A stretch of 64,000 nucleotides of DNA, taken from positions 102,900-166,899 of the forward strand of contig JAIKWY010000049.1 of the NCBI GenBank assembly GCA_024684395.1, given 5' to 3'. A model generated the notes under the pieces. The model was given only the letters and a program-made list of their open reading frames with translations, had not been told where the DNA came from and made no database searches. Below, in pieces: positions 1 through 7,957 of the stretch. The stretch comes from Oscillospiraceae bacterium. GTDB taxonomy: Bacteria; Bacillota; Clostridia; Oscillospirales; Ruminococcaceae. Numbering within the stretch: the first letter of the stretch is position 1; the number at the start of each line of letters is the position of its first letter. Position numbers and translations under genes: made by a program.

Positions 1-288
1 GCCGCACTGTTCGCTACCTTCATGATGGCGATCACCTGGAACGGCTTCAATGCAAGAACCGAGCACATCAATGTTTTCGAGAACCTCGGCAGAAACAAGA
101 ACTTCCTGCTCGTTATGGGCGGCCTGTTCATTCTCCAGTTCATCTTTGTACAGTTCGGCGGCAAGGCACTCGCTGTTGAGCCTCTGACATGGCAGACATG
201 GCTGATCTGCCTGGGGCTGGCATTCATGGTCATCCCGCTCGACATCATCCGCAAGATCTGCATGGGTGCAGGCAAAAAAAGTGAATAA
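1..288 (+). CDS. P-type cation (Ca2+-type) ATPase, C-terminal end (partial)
   Basis: The frame is open from the first base, so only the last 95 or so codons of a larger gene are present. The visible part has two hydrophobic segments (around FLLVMGGLFILQFIFVQFGG and WLICLGLAFMVIPLDII) and a short basic tail. The NGFNAR..HINVFENLGRNKNFL pattern is typical of the C-terminal membrane domain of PMCA/SERCA-like calcium-transporting P-type ATPases. The family pumps cations out of the cytosol at the cost of ATP. It sits 53 bases upstream of terD; Ter proteins are often linked to metal or calcium handling, so a functional link is plausible. The catalytic part lies outside the window and cannot be checked. 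Confidence 0.8.
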   Translation, partial: AALFATFMMAITWNGFNARTEHINVFENLGRNKNFLLVMGGLFILQFIFVQFGGKALAVEPLTWQTWLICLGLAFMVIPLDIIRKICMGAGKKSE

Positions 289-306
289 CAGGAATTAGCC
301 TGTTAT
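285..306 (+). terminator. Hairpin after the cation ATPase gene
   Basis: A perfect 8-bp stem (ATAACAGG / CCTGTTAT) with a 6-base loop overlaps the ATPase stop codon and is followed by T-rich DNA. It may end or attenuate transcription before terD. Confidence 0.5.
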
Positions 307-341
307 CATAAATCCAATTTTCTTTTTAGGAGGTAATTACC

Positions 342-920
342 ATGGCAGTAAGTTTATCCAAGGGTCAGAAGGTTGATCTCACAAAGGGCAATCCCGGTCT
401 TACCAAGCTCGTTGTAGGTCTCGGCTGGGACACCAACAAGTACGACGGCGGCTTCGATTTCGACCTCGATGCTTCCGCATTCCTGTGCGGCGAGAACGGC
501 AAGGTATCGTCCGATGCTGACTTCATCTTCTACAGCAACACCAAGCACAGCTCCGGCGCTGTTGAGCACTCCGGCGACAACACCAACGGCGGTGCTGAGG
601 GCGATGATGAGGTCATCAATGTTGACCTGAGCCTCGTTCCGGCTAATGTTCACAAGATCGCATTCACCGTTACCATCTACGAGGCAGACGAGCGCCGTCA
701 GAACTTCGGCCAGGTAAGCAACGCCTATATCCACGTACTGGATGCAGCAAGCGGCACTGAGCTGATCCGCTATGACCTCGGTGAGGACTTCTCCATCGAG
801 ACTGCAATCGTTGTCGGCGAGCTGTACAGAAACAACGGCGAGTGGAAGTTCAACGCCATCGGCAGCGGCTTCCAGGGCGGTCTGTACGCACTGTGCCAGA
901 ACTTCGGCGTTAACGTTTAA
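342..920 (+). CDS. terD: TerD family protein
   Basis: A 192-residue protein covering one complete TerD domain. It starts [15 protein letters not shown] and carries the family's [14 protein letters not shown] and GDNTNG-EGDDE segments; the acidic residues form the Ca2+ sites known for TerD proteins. The ending [16 protein letters not shown] is also typical. TerD proteins are cytoplasmic or membrane-associated stress proteins linked to tellurite resistance, phage inhibition and colicin tolerance. The start is fixed by TAGGAGG eight bases upstream. It is the first of three consecutive TerD-domain genes in one orientation. Confidence 0.95.
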   Translation: MAVSLSKGQKVDLTKGNPGLTKLVVGLGWDTNKYDGGFDFDLDASAFLCGENGKVSSDADFIFYSNTKHSSGAVEHSGDNTNGGAEGDDEVINVDLSLVPANVHKIAFTVTIYEADERRQNFGQVSNAYIHVLDAASGTELIRYDLGEDFSIETAIVVGELYRNNGEWKFNAIGSGFQGGLYALCQNFGVNV

Positions 921-954
921 TTGCCGTAAAAACGCCTGACAAGGAGGCGAAACG

Positions 955-1554
955 ATGTCAGTTAGTCTGCAAAAAGGACAGAAGGTCGAGCTGAAAAAGG
1001 AGACCGGCGGTGCATTGTCCAATGTCATGGTCGGTCTGGGCTGGGATGAGGCAACCCCGGAAAAGGGCGGCTTCTTCAAGTCCATGTTCAGCGCCACGGA
1101 TGATATCGACTGCGATGCATCGGCGATCCTTTGCAAGAACGGCAAGTTCGTGAGCAGCACGGATCTTGTGTACTTCGGCAATCTGAGACACAGGAGCGGT
1201 GCCGTGCAGCACATGGGTGACAACCTCACCGGTGCCGGCGAGGGCGATGATGAGCAGATCATGGTCAATCTCCAGCAGCTTCCTGCGGAGTATGACAAGA
1301 TCATCTTCGTTGTCAACATCTTCGAGGCACAGTCCCGGCATCAGCATTTCGGCATGATCAGCAACTGCTTTATCCGCATCTGCGATGATAATGGCAAGGA
1401 GATGTGCCGCTATGATCTGTCCGAGCATTACGACAACATGACCGCAATGATCTTCGGTGAACTGTACCGTCACAACGGTGCGTGGAAGTTCAATGCGATC
1501 GGTCAGGCAACAACGGACAACAGCGTCCGGCTGCTGGCTGAACGGTTCAAGTAA
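955..1554 (+). CDS. TerD family protein (second copy)
   Basis: A 199-residue TerD paralogue. Compared with its upstream neighbour it has a short insertion (KGGFFKSMFSATDD) between GLGWDE and the DCDASA calcium-site segment; GDNLTG-EGDDE and WKFNAIG are kept. AAGGAGG precedes the ATG. The gap to the previous gene is 34 bases, so the two are probably co-transcribed, and a strong terminator-like hairpin follows. Which paralogue matches E. coli TerD, TerE or TerZ cannot be judged without alignment. Confidence 0.93.
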   Translation: MSVSLQKGQKVELKKETGGALSNVMVGLGWDEATPEKGGFFKSMFSATDDIDCDASAILCKNGKFVSSTDLVYFGNLRHRSGAVQHMGDNLTGAGEGDDEQIMVNLQQLPAEYDKIIFVVNIFEAQSRHQHFGMISNCFIRICDDNGKEMCRYDLSEHYDNMTAMIFGELYRHNGAWKFNAIGQATTDNSVRLLAERFK

Positions 1555-1565
1555 ACGAGTCCCTG

Positions 1566-1610
1566 AACAGCAGAGCGGGTTGATCTTTGGATTGCTGCTC
1601 TGCTGTTTTT
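1566..1610 (+). terminator. Rho-independent terminator after second terD
   Basis: An 11-bp stem (AACAGCAGAGC / GCTCTGCTGTT) runs into TTTTT. A second imperfect hairpin (GGCAATA..CGCA arms, about 1613-1660) follows before the next start. Expression of the downstream genes may therefore be lower or separately controlled. Confidence 0.75.
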
Positions 1611-1688
1611 CGGGCAATAACGCAGAGGGAATGCAGTGCATTTTCTGTGCGCTATTGCCGGTACGGCACAGGAAGGGAGGAACGTAAC

Positions 1689-3017
1689 GTGAGAATGCAG
1701 CGTGGCTATCGGGCAAAGCTCGATGATCATCTTGATACCGCCCAGCCGCTCCAGGTGCGTATCACCACACAGGGCGGAGCGGTATACGATACGACCTGCT
1801 TCGGCGTGGATGCCGAAGAAAAGCTCTCCGACGACCGATATATGGTCTTCTACAACCAGCTCGCATCGCCCGCCGGGGAGATCCGACTGACCAACAAAGG
1901 CAATACCGCTGTGTTTGATGTGCAGCTCTCCCGGCTCCCGGCGTCCATCGACAAGCTCGTGTTCACCGTCAGCATCGACGGCAGCGGCAGGATGGGGCAG
2001 ATCCAGGCGCACACGGTCGAGATCGTCCAGAACGATGCCGCCGTGCTGGAGCTTGTCATGAACGGCAAGGATTTCCTGAATGAACGTGCCATCATCAGCC
2101 TCGAGATCTACCGGAAAGGCGTCTGGCGCATCAACGCCGTCGCACGGGGCTTCAACGGCGGACTTCCCGACCTGCTGGCGAATTTCGGCGGCGAGGAGGC
2201 TGACGACAGCGCTCCGGCACCCGCACCTGCGCTCCCGCCTGCTCCCGCACCGGAGCCGAAAGCTCCCGGCAGGCTCGAAAGCGCCGCAGCGGGGATGGAG
2301 GAGCACATCCGGGAACATGCAAAGCAGCTCTCGGAGCAGCTTTCCGACATCGGCAGGCGCTCCGGCACACCGCTCGGCGATACCAAAGCCAAGGTCGTCG
2401 TGGCACTCGATTACAGCAGCTCCATGCGCCCGCTCTATGAGAACGGCACCGTCCAGAAAACGCTCGACCGCCTTGTCCCGCTCGGTATGAGCTTTGATGA
2501 CAACGGTCAGATCGAGGTCTTTCTCTTCCAGAACGATTTCCGGCAGCTGCCCGACCTCACGCCGGAGAACTACCGGCAGTATGTCAGCGATGTGATCCTG
2601 CCCTCCGGCTACCGGATGGGCGGCACCTGCTATGCGCCTGTGCTCCGAGCCATCACCGAGGGCACGACCGTGCGGCAGGGGACGGATCACGGCTTCGGCG
2701 GCACTGTCACGAAAGTCAGACCGATCGTGGAGCCGGTCACACCGACCTTTGTGCTGTTTATCACGGACGGTGAGAATGAGGACAGGACGCTCTCCGACCG
2801 GGTCATCCGGCGCTCCGCCGAGCTGAATGTCTTCCTCCAGTTCGTCGGCATCGGCGATCAGCTGTTCTCCTATTTGCAGGAGGTCGATGAGCTCCCCGGC
2901 AGACGCTGCGACAACACGGGCTTCTCCCGGATGGCAGACATTGCCGGTGTCAGCGATCAGCAATTCTATGACAATATCCTTTCCCAATTCGCATGTTGGC
3001 TGAAAGGAAAGCAATAA
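1689..3017 (+). CDS. TerD domain - vWA domain fusion protein
   Basis: A 442-residue protein starting at GTG (1689), chosen because GGGAGG lies eight bases upstream; an ATG two codons later (1695) is possible. Residues 1-165 are a divergent TerD domain ending in WRINAVARGFNGGLPDLL. A Pro/Ala-rich linker follows (about 175-195). Residues about 235-440 form a von Willebrand A domain with the MIDAS motif DYSSSM, a conserved Thr in GGTCYAP and a TDGENED segment. vWA proteins of the TerF/TerY type are established partners of TerD and are thought to organise the complex with metal ions. Joining both modules in one chain suggests this protein links TerD to the downstream biosynthetic enzymes. A further reading upstream of 1689 would have to cross the terminator and is unlikely. 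Confidence 0.9.
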   Translation: MRMQRGYRAKLDDHLDTAQPLQVRITTQGGAVYDTTCFGVDAEEKLSDDRYMVFYNQLASPAGEIRLTNKGNTAVFDVQLSRLPASIDKLVFTVSIDGSGRMGQIQAHTVEIVQNDAAVLELVMNGKDFLNERAIISLEIYRKGVWRINAVARGFNGGLPDLLANFGGEEADDSAPAPAPALPPAPAPEPKAPGRLESAAAGMEEHIREHAKQLSEQLSDIGRRSGTPLGDTKAKVVVALDYSSSMRPLYENGTVQKTLDRLVPLGMSFDDNGQIEVFLFQNDFRQLPDLTPENYRQYVSDVILPSGYRMGGTCYAPVLRAITEGTTVRQGTDHGFGGTVTKVRPIVEPVTPTFVLFITDGENEDRTLSDRVIRRSAELNVFLQFVGIGDQLFSYLQEVDELPGRRCDNTGFSRMADIAGVSDQQFYDNILSQFACWLKGKQ

Positions 3018-3049
3018 CAGGGCAAACGCCCGGAATTTGAGGTGTTACA

Positions 3050-4066
3050 GTGGTAAGGATCTGGATGAACCATTGGTTCAGTACGGCATACAACATCATC
3101 GCCATGCTCCGGCAGGATGAGCCGGACTTCTATGTCATCGGCACGAACGAGTCCCCCTATGCGGGCTATCGTGTGCAGTGTGACGAGTTCTATACCGAGC
3201 CGGTGCTGAGTGAGGAGGACTATGTCCGCTTTGCACTGGATTTCTGCAAGGAACATGCGATCAACATTTTCATGCCCCGCCGCCGCCTGATGGCGATCAG
3301 CCGCCACAAGCCGGAGTTCGAGGCGATCGGCGTGAAGGTGCTCATCGACGACTACGACAAGGTCGAGCTGCTCAACTGCAAGACCCGAGCCTATGCGGCG
3401 CTCGCCGACACCGGGCTGAATGTCCCGGAGCACGAGGTCGTGACGAATGCGGACGGCTTCAAGGCAGCCTATGAGCGGCTTTCCCAGAAGTATGACAAGA
3501 TCTGCTTCAAGTTCGAGAAGGACGAGGGCGGCAAGAGCTACCGCCTGATCGACAATGTGAAAAAGGGCTATGCGGCGCTGTTCAAGAAGCAGACCACCCG
3601 CATCAGCTTTGAGGATGCCTATGCGGCATTGCAGGAGGTCGATCACTTCTCCCCGATGATCGTGATGCCCTTCCTCCCGGATGAGGAGATCAGTGCCGAC
3701 TGTCTGAACACGGCAAACGGGCTCATCATTTTGCCCCGCATCAAGGATCACACCCGCATCGAGCGCATCGCTTTCGATCCGGACATCCTGAAGCTCTGCG
3801 AGACATTCCACAAGCGCTGCCCGCTCGAAACGCCGTTCAACATCCAGTTCAAGTATCTGAAAGGCGTTCCGTACTTCCTCGAAGTGAATACCCGCATGTC
3901 CGGCGGCATCCAGATGGCCTGCCTGGCGTCCGGCGTCAACATCCCGAACATCGCCGTGAACCGTCTGCTCGGCATCGAGAAGCCGTGGACAATCGACCGC
4001 CGTGAGAAGAAGATCACCCATGTGGAGACCCCGCTCATCATCCCGGAGGAAAACGAATCCCTATGA
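3050..4066 (+). CDS. ATP-grasp enzyme of the Ter module
   Basis: A 338-residue ATP-grasp protein. It has a Rossmann-like pre-ATP-grasp region (residues 1-100), an ATP-binding lysine segment (DKICFKFEKDEGGKSYR) and a C-terminal metal/ATP site (YFLEVNTRMSGG, where E and N chelate Mg2+). ATP-grasp enzymes ligate a carboxylate to an amine or similar nucleophile through an acyl phosphate. This subfamily is a recognised member of Ter biosynthetic operons; its substrate is unknown. The start is GTG at 3050 with GAGGTG close upstream; an in-frame ATG lies at 3065. Its stop overlaps the next start (ATGA), indicating translational coupling. Confidence 0.88.
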   Translation: MVRIWMNHWFSTAYNIIAMLRQDEPDFYVIGTNESPYAGYRVQCDEFYTEPVLSEEDYVRFALDFCKEHAINIFMPRRRLMAISRHKPEFEAIGVKVLIDDYDKVELLNCKTRAYAALADTGLNVPEHEVVTNADGFKAAYERLSQKYDKICFKFEKDEGGKSYRLIDNVKKGYAALFKKQTTRISFEDAYAALQEVDHFSPMIVMPFLPDEEISADCLNTANGLIILPRIKDHTRIERIAFDPDILKLCETFHKRCPLETPFNIQFKYLKGVPYFLEVNTRMSGGIQMACLASGVNIPNIAVNRLLGIEKPWTIDRREKKITHVETPLIIPEENESL

Positions 4067-5289
4067 CAAAACACTATCAGGAACAGGATGTCCTGCGCCT
4101 TGCCAGACGCTGGAACAACGCCAAGCGCAGCTATCTGCTCGTTGACCCGTTACAGGCAAAGCATGTGCCTGTTGCCCCGCAGGAGGCGCTTGCCATGATG
4201 CAGGCGCTCGGCGAACTGCTCAGACAGGAGGCACCCGATGCCTCGCTCATCATCGGCTTTGCGGAGACAGCGACCGCCATCAGCGGCGCAGCAGCGCTCT
4301 GCTTCGGGGCAGATACCCGCTATGTACAGACAACACGAGAACCCTGCGGCTCCTTCCGGATGCTACAATTCCGGGAGGAGCACAGCCATGCTGTGACCCA
4401 GCAGATCGCCTGCGACCCGCTGAGCGGCGAGCATCGGCAGATCATCATGATCGACGACGAGATCTCCACCGGCAGGACGATCGAGAACATCATCGCCGTG
4501 CTGCGGGAGGAGTTCCCGGCGCTGCACGACACGGAGTTTGTCATCGGCTCGATCATCAACCGCCTGAGTGAGGAGCGCCGTCAGGTATTAGCGGCGCAGA
4601 ACATCCGCTTCGTGTCGCTCGTGCCTGTCGAGGATCGGGATTTTGAGGGGCTCGTCCGTGATATGACCGTCACACCCCCCGCCCCCGCACAGCCCCTCGA
4701 CACAGGCTATGCAGAATATGCCGCACAGCACAAGCTCCCCGCCTTCCGCACCGGCACGACCGCAGGCGCCATGCAACATGCCCTTGCCCAGTTCACGGAG
4801 GAATGCGGACAGCATCTTCTGTCAGAGCTCCCGGAGCAGGGAAAGATCCTCCTGCTCGGCACGGAGGAGTGCATGCTCCCGGCGATCACCGTCGGGCAGT
4901 ATCTGACGCAGCAGCGCCCGGGACTCTCCGTTTTCACCCACGCCACCACCCGCAGCCCCATCGGCATCTGTCAGGCGGAGGGCTACCCCTGCCCGAGCGG
5001 CGTGCAGCTCCATAGCTTCTATGAAGCGGAGCGGGTGACTTATCTCTACAATATCCGGGACTATGACGCCGTGGCTGTCGTGACGGACAGCCCGGACGAT
5101 GCACAGTGCCGGCTCGCCATGCAGACGCTGGCGGGAGCCTTCTCGCAGCACTGCAATAAAGAAAGTACGGATCCGGATCCGTACATGGGGTGTGGGGCGA
5201 AGCCCCACGAAAAACCCGTTTCCTGTCCCCGAAGTACTGCATTACCGAATGATCCGGTACTTCCTGAATTCTATCTGATACGAGGTTGA
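4063..5289 (+). CDS. Phosphoribosyltransferase with TRSP-like C-terminal region
   Basis: A 408-residue protein. The N-terminal half is a type I phosphoribosyltransferase fold with the PRPP-binding loop IIMIDDEISTGRT (about residues 127-139) and a preceding LIIGFAETATAISGA segment. The C-terminal half (about 220-365: GKILLLGTEE..PAITVGQYL..TRSPI) fits the TRSP domain that accompanies this PRTase in Ter operons, where a nucleoside-like product is predicted. The last 45 or so residues are odd: they are encoded by palindromic repeat DNA (5165-5208) and look unlike conserved protein, so an intergenic repeat seems to have replaced the original tail. The start overlaps the ATP-grasp stop by 4 bases. 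Confidence 0.85.
   Translation: MTKHYQEQDVLRLARRWNNAKRSYLLVDPLQAKHVPVAPQEALAMMQALGELLRQEAPDASLIIGFAETATAISGAAALCFGADTRYVQTTREPCGSFRMLQFREEHSHAVTQQIACDPLSGEHRQIIMIDDEISTGRTIENIIAVLREEFPALHDTEFVIGSIINRLSEERRQVLAAQNIRFVSLVPVEDRDFEGLVRDMTVTPPAPAQPLDTGYAEYAAQHKLPAFRTGTTAGAMQHALAQFTEECGQHLLSELPEQGKILLLGTEECMLPAITVGQYLTQQRPGLSVFTHATTRSPIGICQAEGYPCPSGVQLHSFYEAERVTYLYNIRDYDAVAVVTDSPDDAQCRLAMQTLAGAFSQHCNKESTDPDPYMGCGAKPHEKPVSCPRSTALPNDPVLPEFYLIRG
5165..5208. repeat. Palindromes inside the 3' end of the PRTase gene
   Basis: GTACGGATCCGGATCCGTAC (5165-5184) is a perfect 20-base palindrome. It is followed by GTGGGGC-GAA-GCCCCAC (5192-5208), a GAA-loop hairpin of the style seen in intergenic repeats of this window (for example GTGCC-GAA-GGCAC at 25011-25023). 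Both lie within the open reading frame. Confidence 0.8.
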
Positions 5290-5291
5290 AC

Positions 5292-6341
5292 ATGCGCACA
5301 AGCTATTCCGAACAAGACGTGACCATGCTGCTGAAGGACATCACCGGCATGGTGGAGCCCCTCGACAATGCCGAGCGGGAGCGCCGGATCCAGTCCGGCG
5401 TACATTATTCCGAGATGCTACCAAAGGAGAGCCTGCCCTCGGAGGTCTACAAGCGGACATTCCTGACCGCCCTCGAACGCTATGCCGCTCCGACGGCGAA
5501 GGCAGCCGAATGCATCGCCGAGCGCATCCTTGCCGAAAAAGGGCGGGATGTGGTGCTTGTCTCCCTGGCACGGGCAGGCACGCCGATCGGCATCCTCATC
5601 CGGCGCTATCTCCGGCAGTTCCACGGCATCGACGCCCCGCACTACACCATTTCCATCATCCGTGGCAGGGGCATCGACAAGAACGCCATGCGCTATCTGC
5701 TCGACCGCTACGAGCCGAAGCAGATCCAGTTCATCGACGGCTGGACGGGCAAGGGCGCCATCCGGAACCAGCTCCGTGAAGCAATGCAGGATTTCCCCGG
5801 CGTGGACGACCGTGTGGCAGTCCTCTCCGATCCGGCAGGCGTGACGCCCCTCTGCGGGACACACGAGGACTTCCTCATCCCGAGCTCCTGCCTGAATTCC
5901 ACGGTTTCCGGGCTCATCAGCCGGACATTCTGCCGCAGCGACATCATCGGCGAGGACGATTTCCACGGCGCCATGTACTACGAAGCCTACGAGTCCGCCG
6001 ACATGTCCAACCTGTTCCTCGACACGGTGCAGCAGCAGTTCGGCTGCGACTATGTCTTCCCGGAGGAAGCCGTCTCCGACCGCTCGCCCATCGCAGAGGT
6101 GGAGGAGATCACACGGCATTTCGGCATTGCGGACATCAATTTCGTCAAGCCCGGCATCGGCGAGACGACCCGCGTCCTGCTCCGCCGCATCCCGTGGAAG
6201 ATTCTGGTGCACAGCCTTGATGATACGGCATTTTTAGGCCATATCTACCAGCTTGCCGAGGAGAAGCAGATCGAGCTCGAGGTCTATCCCTTCCGCCATT
6301 ACCGTGCCTGCGGGCTGATCCGCAATCTTGCGGATACCTAA
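5292..6341 (+). CDS. StiP / PRTase_1 family protein of the Ter module
   Basis: A 349-residue protein. The segments VVLVSLARAGTPIGIL and IQFIDGWTGKGAI match the family annotated as StiP or PRTase_1, a phosphoribosyltransferase-like fold found almost only in Ter biosynthetic operons. I chose ATG 5292 because GAGG lies six bases upstream; a TTG at 5286 is a weaker alternative. The gene begins 2 bases after the preceding stop. The family has also been called a cysteine protease in databases, but the PRTase-type DGWTGKG loop favours a nucleotide or PRPP-related function. Biochemical activity is inferred, not demonstrated. Confidence 0.85.
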   Translation: MRTSYSEQDVTMLLKDITGMVEPLDNAERERRIQSGVHYSEMLPKESLPSEVYKRTFLTALERYAAPTAKAAECIAERILAEKGRDVVLVSLARAGTPIGILIRRYLRQFHGIDAPHYTISIIRGRGIDKNAMRYLLDRYEPKQIQFIDGWTGKGAIRNQLREAMQDFPGVDDRVAVLSDPAGVTPLCGTHEDFLIPSSCLNSTVSGLISRTFCRSDIIGEDDFHGAMYYEAYESADMSNLFLDTVQQQFGCDYVFPEEAVSDRSPIAEVEEITRHFGIADINFVKPGIGETTRVLLRRIPWKILVHSLDDTAFLGHIYQLAEEKQIELEVYPFRHYRACGLIRNLADT

Positions 6342-6500
6342 GTGGGGAGCCCCCGCTGGCAGACGCGGGCAAAAGCATCCTGTCAGGCAAGTCCGTGGCT
6401 CGCGTTATGAGTCTGGCTTACCGCTTGCTCCCAATGCTTCGCAAAGGGAGCAATGCTATTGTGGTGCAGAGACCGCCGTCCTCCGGCGGCTTAAAATGTG
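6342..6500. repeat. Dispersed palindromic repeat A inside the Ter operon
   Basis: The spacer between the StiP-like gene and the HAD gene holds GGGGAGCCCCCGCTGGCAGA and, further on, CCGCTTGCTCCCAATGC. In inverted orientation both also occur at 35580-35709, and parts recur at 34490-34530 and 17455-17478. It contains a GCTCCC..GGGAGC hairpin. It is noncoding and separates the last two genes from the tightly packed ones. Confidence 0.75.
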
Positions 6501-6509
6501 AGGTAATAC

Positions 6510-7259
6510 ATGAAGATCCTATTTTCCGACCTTGACCAGACGGTCATCTATTCCCACCGCCATCCGCTCCCGGGCGAAACGCTCGTGATGGAGTACCTGA
6601 ACGGGCGGGAGCAGAGCTTCATCCTGAAGGAGAACCTTGCCGCGCTGCAAAGCTTCTGCGCCGGGGCAGACCGGTTCTTTGTCCCGCTGACGACCCGCTC
6701 GGAGCAGCAGTATGCACGGCTCACCCCCTTGCAGGAGGCGCTCGGCTACCGCTTTGCGCTCCTGTGCAACGGGGCAGTGCTGTATGCAGACGGCAAGCCC
6801 GATGCCGCATGGACGGCGGATTCCTTGGAGCTTTCCGAGCCGTTCCAGCCCGTGCTGGAGCAGGTGCGGGACTTCCTCCTGCAAACAGAGGAGCACGCCC
6901 ATGTGCATGATGTGCTGCCCTTCCTGATCTATGTCAGCACGGAGAACGAGACCTGCCGCCCCGCACTGGAACGCATCTGCGAGGGGACAGGCGTGGACGT
7001 GCTGCAAAGCGGCAAGAAGATCTACTGCATCCCGCAGCCCCTCTCGAAAGGGGAAGCCGTCCGCCGCTTCACACGGTGCTTCTGTCCCAATGCCCTGACC
7101 TTCGGCATCGGTGACAGCGCCTTCGATCTGCCGATGCTGCAAGCGTGTGACCATGCCTTTGCGCCGCCGGAGATCGCCGTCCCGCCGGTCATGCCGCTCC
7201 CGCAGCCATTTTCCATGCCAGAGGTCGTGGCTGCTGTTGAAAAGGAGAATGCCCGATGA
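6510..7259 (+). CDS. HAD-superfamily phosphatase of the Ter module
   Basis: A 249-residue HAD hydrolase (Cof/sucrose-phosphatase-like). Motif I is FSDLDQT (residues 5-11, with nucleophile Asp and acid/base Asp), and motif IV is GIGDSAFDLPML near residue 200. The large cap between them suits small phosphorylated metabolites. HAD phosphatases are standard members of Ter biosynthetic operons, where they would dephosphorylate the nucleoside-like intermediate. GTGAGG precedes the ATG. The stop overlaps the start of the lipoprotein gene (ATGA). Confidence 0.88.
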   Translation: MKILFSDLDQTVIYSHRHPLPGETLVMEYLNGREQSFILKENLAALQSFCAGADRFFVPLTTRSEQQYARLTPLQEALGYRFALLCNGAVLYADGKPDAAWTADSLELSEPFQPVLEQVRDFLLQTEEHAHVHDVLPFLIYVSTENETCRPALERICEGTGVDVLQSGKKIYCIPQPLSKGEAVRRFTRCFCPNALTFGIGDSAFDLPMLQACDHAFAPPEIAVPPVMPLPQPFSMPEVVAAVEKENAR

Positions 7260-7909
7260 AACGCATCTGCATCGCCGCTGTGACAGCGCTCCTGCTCTGT
7301 ACCGGATGCGGCACTGCACCAAAATCCATCCCCGCCGCCGTCACCACCGAGCCCTCGACCGAAGCGGCAACATTTGTGTCCCGCCCGACCGAAGACCCGG
7401 AGAAGGCGCTGACGGATGCACCGACCGAAGCCCCCACGGAAGCCGTCCCCGAGGAGACAGAGCCCGAGGAGACCGAACCGCCCGAGCCCACGACCGAAGC
7501 CCCCACAGCCGCCTACACCGCAGGGCTGCTCCATTCGGTGGAGGAGGTCGCCCTCACGGATACGGACGGGCAGGGGACGAACTACGAGTTCAACTACAAC
7601 GGCGCCATATTCGAGGCAGTCTACACGCCGGACAACTGGAAGATCGTCAATTCCTACCGCATCGAAGCACAGGCGGACATGGTGCTCATCTGCACGGCAC
7701 TGCGGGACGAGCACCCGATCCACGGTGCTGATATGGAAAGCTACCGCACGCCGGAGGATATGGCATATGAGTGGGAGCAGCACAATTTAGCCTATGCCAT
7801 GCTCAGCAACGATTCCCCGTGGAAGGAAAACGCCCGTGACGTGGACATCAACCCCGCCGACCAAAACAAGAGCCTGTACGAGCTGTATCAGGATCGGCTC
7901 GGAGGGTAA
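7256..7909 (+). CDS. Lipoprotein with Thr/Glu/Pro linker
   Basis: A 217-residue protein with a lipoprotein signal (lipobox LCTGC, Cys at about residue 17). A Thr/Pro/Glu-rich spacer (about residues 25-85) is followed by a globular domain of about 130 residues containing TNYEFNYNGAIFEAVYTPDNWKIVNSY. I do not recognise the domain. It is translationally coupled to the HAD gene, so a surface protein may be part of this Ter operon. The terminator follows directly. Confidence 0.75.
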   Translation: MKRICIAAVTALLLCTGCGTAPKSIPAAVTTEPSTEAATFVSRPTEDPEKALTDAPTEAPTEAVPEETEPEETEPPEPTTEAPTAAYTAGLLHSVEEVALTDTDGQGTNYEFNYNGAIFEAVYTPDNWKIVNSYRIEAQADMVLICTALRDEHPIHGADMESYRTPEDMAYEWEQHNLAYAMLSNDSPWKENARDVDINPADQNKSLYELYQDRLGG

Positions 7910-7919
7910 TACAGCAGAA

Positions 7920-7951
7920 GGAAGCCTGCATCTGATAGGATGCAGGCTTCC
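7920..7951. terminator. Bidirectional terminator
   Basis: A perfect 13-bp stem (GGAAGCCTGCATC / GATGCAGGCTTCC) with a 6-base loop lies between two convergent genes and can serve both. Confidence 0.85.
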
Positions 7952-7957
7952 TATATT

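Noticed and set aside
1587..1688. Longer N-terminus for the TerD-vWA protein
   Set aside because: It would start inside a terminator hairpin; GTG 1689 has a proper GGGAGG site and begins the TerD domain.
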